A stretch of DNA of 64,000 bases. Source: Butyricimonas paravirosa (lineage in GTDB: Bacteria > Bacteroidota > Bacteroidia > Bacteroidales > Marinifilaceae). The notes under the pieces are model-generated. The model searched no databases. It worked only from the letters and a program-made list of their open reading frames with translations, and was not told the origin of the DNA. A program made the translations under genes and the position numbers. The stretch spans positions 4,712,001 through 4,776,000 of the forward strand of contig NZ_CP043839.1 in the NCBI RefSeq assembly GCF_032878955.1, in the 5' to 3' direction. Positions 54,353-61,021 of the stretch are shown piece after piece; the first letter of the stretch is position 1, and every line of letters starts with the position of its first letter.

Positions 54353-56887
54353 ATGAATGTAAGGACAGGAATACTAATCTTTGCCGGTTTATTACTGGCA
54401 AAGACTAGTGAAGCTCAGTTGTTTGGCAAAAAGTTGGGAGAGTTGAGTCCCGTGACAACCAAGCAGGATTCGGCGGTGGGTGCTAGTAATTATGCCGATA
54501 TTTTAAAAGATGCGGAGGTGCATGAAGGGATGTTTAAAATATTCAAGAAAAAACAGAAAGTGTATTTTGAAATACCTCAATGTTTGTTGGATAAGGAAAT
54601 GTTGCTTTCTTCACGGGTAACGGCTACAAGTAATAATACCGACGTGTCGGGAGGAGAAATGCCTCTTCATCCGTTATTGGTGAAATTTACACGGGATGAT
54701 GAACAAGTGTATTTACATCGGTTGAGTCCGTTGAATCAATGCGACCCGATGTCCCCGATTTATCAATCATTGCAAAGAAATAATGTCGAGCCAATAATGG
54801 AGGCTTTTAAAATCGTGTGTGAGAATGCAGATTCTACCGGAATTGTGATTGATGTTTCTTTTTTCTTTTGTTCGGACCAGAAAGAATTAAGTCCTTTTAA
54901 ACCGCGAACCCCGTTGAGTTTTATTCTTGGGGAGAATCCTTTGGAGGGGAGTTTTTCTAGTGATAAATCGACGATATTAGAAGTGAAATCATTTCCTTTA
55001 AATCTGAACATTAAAAGTCGGTTAGTGTATACCGTTGATGATTATCCTTTTACAGCTATTATGACTCGTTCGATCATTCTGTTACCGGATGAGCCTATGA
55101 GACCGCGTATATCTGATGTCCGAATCGGGTACTTCCCGTTACGAAAACATATTTATACGGAAAAGGTGGACGAGTTGAAAAAAGTAGATTATATCCAACG
55201 ATGGCGAATCGAGCCTAAAGATGAGGATGTGGAGCGCTATCGTAATGGAGAACTTGTGGAACCGAAGAAGCCGATCGTGTGGTACATTGATCCCGCTATT
55301 CCGGAACGATGGAGAAAATACATTAAGTTAGGGGTTGAAGATTGGCAAGCGGCCTTTGAAGAAATTGGTTTTAAGAATGCGATAGTAGCTAAAGATTATC
55401 CGGTGGATGATCCGAATTTTGATCCGGATGATATTCGTTACTCGTGTTATCGTTATATTACTACAGAAACAGCCAATTCAATGGGGCCGGCTTGGATTGA
55501 TCCTCGTTCGGGAGAAATCATACAGGCTGATGTATTATTCTACCATAACGTGATAAAGTTGTTGCATAACTGGCAATTTGTTCAATTAGCTCAGGTTGAC
55601 CCTAAAGTGAGGGCAAAAGTGTTTGACGAGGAAACGATGGGGCGAGCATTGCGGTATGTCGCAGCTCATGAAATTGGTCATACACTTGGATTGATGCATA
55701 ATATGGGGGCATCTTATGCTTACCCGGTAGATTCTTTGCGTTCCGTGACATTTACTCGGAAATATGGAACAACTCCTTCTATCATGGATTACGCTCGTTT
55801 TAATTATGTGGCGCAACCGGGAGACGAAGGTGTAAATTTACTTCCCCCACTTTTGGGAGTTTATGATAAATACGCCATAAAATGGGGATATGCGCCTATT
55901 GCAGTAGAGAATCCAGAGGCAGAACGTCCGATTCTGAATAAATGGATACAAGAAAAGCAAGATGATCCAATGTATCATTATGGACCTCAGCAGTTTTCTT
56001 TGTTTTCGATTGTAGACCCGTCTGCTTTATCTGAATCTTTGGGTAATGATTGTATGAAAGCTAATCGTTACGGGATTGAAAACTTGAAATATATTACGAG
56101 CCATTTGTTAGAATGGACGTATGATGAAGGAGTGACTTTTGAGAAGCCAGAAGAACTTTATCGGGAAATATTCAGTCAATATAGGAGGTATATTGAACAT
56201 ATTCTCGTTTATTTGGGAGGTGTTTATTTGGATGCTCCGGTTATGGGTGATCAAAAGAAAGCTTATAAATTCGTAAGCAAGGAAAAACAACAGGAAGCAT
56301 TAGCTTTTGTATTAGAACAATTACGGGCATTTCCAGATTGGTATTGTCAACCCGAAATAGAACGAAATTTCTCATTCGGGAATACAAAAGTGGCTGAGTA
56401 TATGGGATTGGTTGTTGGTTCTTTAACGTCAAGTGGTATATTATCGAATCTTTCAGTATGGGAAAAACAGGATGGTCAAGATGCTTATACGCCAGTCGAG
56501 TATATGGATGATGTTTATAATCTGGTGATGGAACCAACGCTAAAACGTCAGGATCTTAATCATTACGAACGGGTGATGCAGTACAATTACATCTTGTCAT
56601 TAATGATGGCCGAGGGAAAAGGGATCACGGGAGAGAAAGGACGACGTTCTTTGGTTGAAGGTGATCATACTGATATATGTTCTTGTTCGACAAGCCATTT
56701 GCATGAACGTATGGCTATGAGTCCAGTCGATGGTTCTGACACGAGAATAGTGGCGAATGCTGTTTATCATTATGAGTTGGAAAAAGTTTATAAATTACTA
56801 AAACGAGTAATGAATTCTGGAGACCGGGATACACGGGCACATTATCGTAATTTGTATTTCGAGGTATCGAAGTTTTTCGAGAATTAG
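54353..56887 (+). CDS. Zinc-dependent metalloprotease (DUF5117/DUF4953-type, metzincin-like), locus 5
   Basis: This 844-residue exported protease has a signal to about 21 (KTSEAQ). The N-terminal DUF5118/DUF5117-like part (about 45-300) carries VYFEIPQCLLDKEMLLSSRV and FTAIMTRSIILLPDEPMRPR. The catalytic part (about 305-560) has VWYIDPAIPERWRKYIKLG, then HEIGHTLGLMHN with the zinc histidines at 439, 443 and 449 and catalytic Glu440. SIMDYARFNYV downstream is a Met-turn-like stretch. The remainder is helical (DUF4953-type). The HExxHxxGxxH motif makes this an active metzincin-like peptidase, the only intact peptidase in the five loci. It is last in the locus, 6 nt after the Mx1-like gene. Confidence 0.92.
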   Translation: MNVRTGILIFAGLLLAKTSEAQLFGKKLGELSPVTTKQDSAVGASNYADILKDAEVHEGMFKIFKKKQKVYFEIPQCLLDKEMLLSSRVTATSNNTDVSGGEMPLHPLLVKFTRDDEQVYLHRLSPLNQCDPMSPIYQSLQRNNVEPIMEAFKIVCENADSTGIVIDVSFFFCSDQKELSPFKPRTPLSFILGENPLEGSFSSDKSTILEVKSFPLNLNIKSRLVYTVDDYPFTAIMTRSIILLPDEPMRPRISDVRIGYFPLRKHIYTEKVDELKKVDYIQRWRIEPKDEDVERYRNGELVEPKKPIVWYIDPAIPERWRKYIKLGVEDWQAAFEEIGFKNAIVAKDYPVDDPNFDPDDIRYSCYRYITTETANSMGPAWIDPRSGEIIQADVLFYHNVIKLLHNWQFVQLAQVDPKVRAKVFDEETMGRALRYVAAHEIGHTLGLMHNMGASYAYPVDSLRSVTFTRKYGTTPSIMDYARFNYVAQPGDEGVNLLPPLLGVYDKYAIKWGYAPIAVENPEAERPILNKWIQEKQDDPMYHYGPQQFSLFSIVDPSALSESLGNDCMKANRYGIENLKYITSHLLEWTYDEGVTFEKPEELYREIFSQYRRYIEHILVYLGGVYLDAPVMGDQKKAYKFVSKEKQQEALAFVLEQLRAFPDWYCQPEIERNFSFGNTKVAEYMGLVVGSLTSSGILSNLSVWEKQDGQDAYTPVEYMDDVYNLVMEPTLKRQDLNHYERVMQYNYILSLMMAEGKGITGEKGRRSLVEGDHTDICSCSTSHLHERMAMSPVDGSDTRIVANAVYHYELEKVYKLLKRVMNSGDRDTRAHYRNLYFEVSKFFEN

Positions 56888-56895
56888 AATAAGGA

Positions 56896-56933
56896 CGAGA
56901 TTGATTGAAAAGTTAAATTTTTGGTCAATCTCG
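56896..56933 (+). terminator. Terminator-like hairpin of locus 5
   Basis: A 9-bp stem CGAGATTGA (56896-56904) with TCAATCTCG (56925-56933) and a 20-nt AT-rich loop. No T-run follows, so efficiency is uncertain. Confidence 0.5.
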
Positions 56934-57415
56934 CTAATACCATTTTCCGTTGTCTAGTCATACCTTTGAAATTTTCTTAAAATCAAGTGTATGGAACGGT
57001 TATATGTATTAATTTTTTTGATTAAAAAGGAGCAATCAGAAAAATTAGTTTCCAATGATTTCCGAGGATTTTATTGATATTACGTGTTGACGAATTTGTC
57101 GAGGAAAAGAGGTAGGTTAATATTGGCATCCAATTTATAGATAAATTTGAACAAAACATTCATTTCTGTATCAGTGTGGAGTGTTTGAAAATTAAGATTG
57201 TTAAAATTTAAGTGATTCTCATGTAAAAAGAGGGATTCGGGTGAAACATACAATATGTTTAGTCCGTATATAACACCGTAAATATTAAATATTTCACGGA
57301 TTAGAGAGAAAAAGAATGAGAAGGTTATAAATTTTTATTTAAAGGGGGGATTTGATTCGTTTTTGTAAGTAAAATAATTAATTCATGTTAAATATTAAGT
57401 TAAAATCGACTTTTG
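56934..57415. other. AT-rich intergenic stretch after locus 5
   Basis: TACCTTTG at 56961-56968 is a -7-like element without a clear -33. It is followed at 56991-57077 by a 28-codon frame starting ATG (MERLYVLIF, ending RGFY) of doubtful reality. The remainder is AT-rich with no gene, repeat or RNA that I can name. Confidence 0.4.
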
Positions 57416-57446
57416 AGTCACCCTTTTTGCTCCTAAAGGTGTTATA
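57416..57446 (+). promoter_or_regulatory. ECF-promoter-like element before the 57480 gene
   Basis: AGTCACC (57416-57422), 15 nt, then GGTGTTATA from 57438. This matches the TGTCACC-15-CGTGTGATA element of locus 1 in order and spacing. It lies about 40 nt upstream of the start codon. Confidence 0.4.
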
Positions 57447-57479
57447 TGGGTGTAAGTTCAAATTTAAGTATCAAGTATT

Positions 57480-58310
57480 ATGTTGAAAATTGTATTAATC
57501 GTAGGTGTTTTATTATTCAATCTTGTTGGAGTGCAAGCTCACGAGAAGGAGATGGATTCATTGGATAATTTAGTGAAGAAGTTCGAGGCGAATCCTGCGG
57601 ACCCCCAAACGACAATTCAACTTCTGAGAGAGTTGAAAAACCAAGGGAAGCCGAATCGTGATGTTGTGAACAGGTATTTTCAGACTCAGAAGGAGGCGGA
57701 CTACTTGAAGGATTATAACTGGTCAATCATCCGGGATTACGTGGATGATGTGAATGCTCCCCAGATTAAATATTTGTTTAACAATCAGTCCAAGTTCATG
57801 CAGAACTTCTCGAAAGATGATGTGTTTCAGAAGTTGGATAACGTGTTTGTCGGTCATTTGGAACAATACTACAACAGTAACAAGATCGAGTATAACAAGT
57901 ATCTGGATTTCTTGAAGAGTAGCGGTTACGAGCATTATGACGTGGTGGCTGACTATTTTTACATCAAGCAATTGCGGGCAGAGCGTAAGTCAGAAGATTA
58001 TTTCTACAAAGCTAGAAAATTATTCCGTTATTTCCCCGAGAACAGGAAGATGATCAAGGAGATCACCGATGGTGCGTTGGAGATCATGAATGATGTTTCC
58101 CGTTTGAAGGTGATTCAATTGTGGGCAGGTAAAACCGTCGAGTCAAAGAAAGATTTTGATGCCCTTTATAATTATGCTTTGATCTCTAACAAATGTGGTT
58201 TTGAGGATGTTGCTAAAAGATATGCTAAGATTGCGACTTCTTTGGCAGAAGAGTCTTCTAACCAGACCATGATGGAGAAGGCAAAGAAATTGTTGCAGTT
58301 GGTAAACTAG
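57480..58310 (+). CDS. Exported protein of unknown function, all-helical
   Basis: This 276-residue protein has a signal peptide ending VQA at about residue 20. I do not recognise the family. The mature part is almost entirely helical, rich in lysine, aspartate and aromatic residues, and reads like a set of degenerate TPR or HEAT-type helices. Examples are TTIQLLRELKNQGKPNRDVV, FYKARKLFRYFPENRKMIK, and FDALYNYALISNKCGFEDVA, which is close to a TPR unit. No catalytic motif is visible. It is flanked by an ECF-promoter-like element upstream and a terminator downstream, so it is monocistronic. A periplasmic scaffold or stress role is possible but is only a guess. Confidence 0.88.
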   Translation: MLKIVLIVGVLLFNLVGVQAHEKEMDSLDNLVKKFEANPADPQTTIQLLRELKNQGKPNRDVVNRYFQTQKEADYLKDYNWSIIRDYVDDVNAPQIKYLFNNQSKFMQNFSKDDVFQKLDNVFVGHLEQYYNSNKIEYNKYLDFLKSSGYEHYDVVADYFYIKQLRAERKSEDYFYKARKLFRYFPENRKMIKEITDGALEIMNDVSRLKVIQLWAGKTVESKKDFDALYNYALISNKCGFEDVAKRYAKIATSLAEESSNQTMMEKAKKLLQLVN

Positions 58311-58332
58311 AATTTGTAACAAAAATATAGCA

Positions 58333-58364
58333 GGGGGTGATCGTCATGATTACTCCCTTTTTTT
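58333..58364 (+). terminator. Rho-independent terminator of the 57480 gene
   Basis: A 10-bp stem with two G-T pairs (58333-58342 with 58348-58357), 5-nt loop, followed by seven T. Confidence 0.85.
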
Positions 58365-58397
58365 GTATCTTCGCAATCTGAACAGATAAAATTGAAA

Positions 58398-59099
58398 ATG
58401 GAAAAGAAAGGTTTGATTGTTGCCGTTGACGGCCATTCTTCTACGGGAAAAAGCACGGTATCCAAAATACTGGCTGCACGTTTGGGGTACACGTATATTG
58501 ACACGGGAGCCATGTACCGGATCGTGACGTTGAAAGCAATGCGTGAAGGATTAATCCGAAACGGGAACGTGGATGATGAAAAATTGAAAGAAGTTCTTCC
58601 GACAATTATTTTCGGTTTTAAATATAACGAGGAAAAAAAACGTTATGAATCTTACATGAATGGCGAGTATGTAGAGGTGGCCATTCGCGGATTAGAGGTT
58701 TCTGATAACGTGAGTTTGATCGCCGCATTGCCTTACGTGCGGGAGTTGCTTGTTGAGAAACAACGGGAGATGGCAAAAGAGGGTGGTGTAATCATGGATG
58801 GACGGGATATTGGGAGTGTTGTGTTCCCTCACGCAGAGGTGAAATTCTTTATGACGGCAAGTCCTGAAGTACGGGCTCAACGACGTTACAAGGAACTGAT
58901 CGAGAAGGGAGAACAAGTGACTTATGAAGAAGTGGAGGCGAATGTCCGGAAACGGGATTATATAGATGAACACCGGGAAACAAGTCCTTTGGTGAGAACG
59001 TCGGATGCTGTGTTGATTGATAATGGCGATATGACCGTGGAGGAAGAAGTGGAAGAGATGTTAAAGATCATTCGTTCGAAATATGAAAGTAGAAATTGA
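58398..59099 (+). CDS. cmk: Cytidylate kinase
   Basis: This protein is 233 residues from the ATG at 58398 (a TTG at 58392 is also in frame). It transfers phosphate from ATP to CMP or dCMP in pyrimidine nucleotide recycling. The P-loop DGHSSTGKST lies near residues 11-20. GYTYIDTGAMYR and MDGRDIGSVVFPHAEVKFF are CMP-kinase signatures, and the lid arginines lie in SPEVRAQRRYKEL. The bacterial CMP-kinase length and the TSPLVRTSDAVLID end fit. Its last 17 bases overlap ispH, a common pairing of the two genes in bacteria. Confidence 0.97.
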   Translation: MEKKGLIVAVDGHSSTGKSTVSKILAARLGYTYIDTGAMYRIVTLKAMREGLIRNGNVDDEKLKEVLPTIIFGFKYNEEKKRYESYMNGEYVEVAIRGLEVSDNVSLIAALPYVRELLVEKQREMAKEGGVIMDGRDIGSVVFPHAEVKFFMTASPEVRAQRRYKELIEKGEQVTYEEVEANVRKRDYIDEHRETSPLVRTSDAVLIDNGDMTVEEEVEEMLKIIRSKYESRN

Positions 59100-59934
59100 C
59101 GAAAATTCCGGTTTCTGTTTTGGGGTTGTGAATGCGATTGCCAAGGCGGAGGAAGAATTGCAACATGGAAGATTGTATTGCATAGGAGATATTGTGCATA
59201 ATAGTTTAGAGGTGGAGCGATTAAAACAGCTGGGATTAAGTACGATAGATCATGATGAGTTTGCCCGGTTGAAGGCGTGTCGTGTGTTGTTCCGGGCTCA
59301 TGGTGAACCACCGAGTTCATACGAACTGGCAAAGAAGAACGGGATTGAGGTGATTGATGCCTCGTGTCCCGTGGTATTGAATTTGCAGAAGAAAATACGA
59401 GAGGCATACGAGGAGGTGAGAGCGAACGGGGGGCAGATCGTGATTTATGGAAAAAGAGGACATGCCGAGGTGAACGGGTTGGTTGCACAGACGAATGATG
59501 AGGCGCTGATTATCGAGCAAGAGGAAGATTTGAAATCCATCGATTTTTCCCGTCCGGTAATTCTGTTTTCCCAAACAACCAAGAGTTTGGATGGTTTCAA
59601 GCGTGTCGTGGAGTTGGTGAAGGAGAATGCGAGGGCCTCCGTGGTAGTAAACGATACAATCTGCCGTAAGGTGGCAAATCGAATCCCGCAGTTGAAAGAT
59701 TTTGCGGCAAGACATGATGTGATCTTGTTTGTTAGCGGGGAAAAGAGTTCCAACGGGAAGCAACTTTTCGAGGTTTGTCGGGAGGTGAATTCCCGGACTT
59801 ATTTTGTGCAGGGGGTGAAAGACCTGCGTGATGAGATGTTTGATAAAGCCGATAGTGTCGGGATCAGTGGGGCTACTTCAACACCGAGGTGGGTGATGGA
59901 AGAGATAAAGGAGGGGTTAAAAGCTAAAAACTAA
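59083..59934 (+). CDS. ispH: 4-hydroxy-3-methylbut-2-enyl diphosphate reductase
   Basis: This is a 283-residue iron-sulfur enzyme of the last step in the MEP isoprenoid pathway, making IPP and DMAPP from HMBPP. The three cluster cysteines are Cys12 (GFCFGV), Cys95 (DASCPVV) and Cys194 (DTICRK). RAHGEPP and the KRGHAEVNG stretch give the substrate-binding histidines, and SSNGKQLFEVC and GISGATSTPRWVMEEI are also conserved. The start overlaps cmk. Its stop codon (59932-59934) lies inside a heptamer repeat, so the last four residues KAKN come from repeat sequence. Confidence 0.97.
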   Translation: MKVEIDENSGFCFGVVNAIAKAEEELQHGRLYCIGDIVHNSLEVERLKQLGLSTIDHDEFARLKACRVLFRAHGEPPSSYELAKKNGIEVIDASCPVVLNLQKKIREAYEEVRANGGQIVIYGKRGHAEVNGLVAQTNDEALIIEQEEDLKSIDFSRPVILFSQTTKSLDGFKRVVELVKENARASVVVNDTICRKVANRIPQLKDFAARHDVILFVSGEKSSNGKQLFEVCREVNSRTYFVQGVKDLRDEMFDKADSVGISGATSTPRWVMEEIKEGLKAKN

Positions 59935-59948
59935 AAACTAAAAGCTAA
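59918..59948 (+). repeat. Heptamer tandem repeat TAAAARC at the end of ispH
   Basis: Four units TAAAAGC, TAAAAAC, TAAAAAC, TAAAAGC (59918-59945), then an A-rich tail. A change of one unit shifts frame at the very end of ispH but should alter only the last residues. Confidence 0.6.
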
Positions 59949-60022
59949 AAAAATAAATTATAGAATTGGGGGTATAGAGATTAACATTTTTAATTTCCAA
60001 TTTTCAATTAAACATTGTTTTT

Positions 60023-61003
60023 ATGGGAAAGATTAAAAAAATAGGAGTTTTAACTTCAGGAGGCGATGCTCCGGGAATGAATGCCGCTATTCGGGCGGTT
60101 GTGAGGGCCGCTATTTTTAATGGCTGTGAGGCTTATGGTATTTACGATGGATATGAGGGATTGATCGAGGGAAATATTGTGCGTATGCATTCCCATGACG
60201 TGAGTAATATTATTCAACGAGGAGGAACGATCTTAAAGACGGCTCGTAGCGAGGAATTCCGTACGCCGGAGGGACGTACGAAAGCTTACGAGAAGATGCA
60301 GGAATTGGGAATTGATGCATTGGTCGTGATTGGTGGAGATGGAACTTTTTCCGGAGCCCGGTTGTTCTGTCAAGAGCATAACGTGCATATTGTCGGGATT
60401 CCCGGTACGATAGATAATGATCTTTACGGGACGGATTACACGATTGGATATGATACGGCGGTAAACACCGTGGTGGATGCCGTGGATAAGATCCGGGATA
60501 CGGCAAGTGCTCATAATCGTTTGTTCTTTATCGAGGTTATGGGACGGGATGCCGGATTTATCGCGTTACGGTCGGCCGTGGCCACGGGGGCTGAGGCTGT
60601 ACTGGTTCCGGAAATCGAGACGGATTTGAATGACTTGGATCGTTACCTAGAACATGATTATAAACCTCATAAGTCAAGTGGTATCGTGATCGTGGCAGAA
60701 GGTGATAAATCAGGTGGAGCATATACGATTGCCGATCAGATCGCTAAAAAACATCCCGAATATGACGTGCGGGTAACTGTTTTAGGTCATATCCAAAGAG
60801 GAGGATCACCTTCCGCTTTTGACCGCGTGACGGCTAGCACGTTGGGAGTGGCGGCAGTGGATGCTTTGTTGGATGACCAGACCAGTATCATGGTTGGGAT
60901 TATGAATAAGGATATTGTTCATGTTCCTTTTAACAAGGCTATCAAGAATTCAAAACCGTTAAATCATAATTTGTTGGACATTACGGAAGTCTTGTCTATT
61001 TAA
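60023..61003 (+). CDS. pfkA: 6-phosphofructokinase, ATP-type
   Basis: This 326-residue glycolytic enzyme phosphorylates fructose 6-phosphate. TSGGDAPGMNAAIRAVVR opens the ATP-binding part. GGDGTFSGA is the phosphate loop with glycine at the position linked to ATP use. PGTIDNDLYGTDYTIGYDTA carries the catalytic aspartates, and MGRDAGFIAL and LGHIQRGGSPSAFDR contribute substrate binding. Length and motifs match the bacterial allosteric group. It lies 89 nt after ispH, with an AT-rich gap and no visible terminator between. Confidence 0.97.
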   Translation: MGKIKKIGVLTSGGDAPGMNAAIRAVVRAAIFNGCEAYGIYDGYEGLIEGNIVRMHSHDVSNIIQRGGTILKTARSEEFRTPEGRTKAYEKMQELGIDALVVIGGDGTFSGARLFCQEHNVHIVGIPGTIDNDLYGTDYTIGYDTAVNTVVDAVDKIRDTASAHNRLFFIEVMGRDAGFIALRSAVATGAEAVLVPEIETDLNDLDRYLEHDYKPHKSSGIVIVAEGDKSGGAYTIADQIAKKHPEYDVRVTVLGHIQRGGSPSAFDRVTASTLGVAAVDALLDDQTSIMVGIMNKDIVHVPFNKAIKNSKPLNHNLLDITEVLSI

Positions 61004-61021
61004 AATCTAAAATTAATTCGT

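Noticed and set aside
1059..56887. Polysaccharide utilisation loci
   Set aside because: SusC and SusD are present, but there is no carbohydrate-active enzyme, sulfatase or hybrid two-component regulator anywhere in the five loci.
56991..57077. 28-codon small gene
   Set aside because: A -7-like element precedes it, but there is no -33, no family pattern and no conservation evidence, so it was only mentioned under the intergenic entry.
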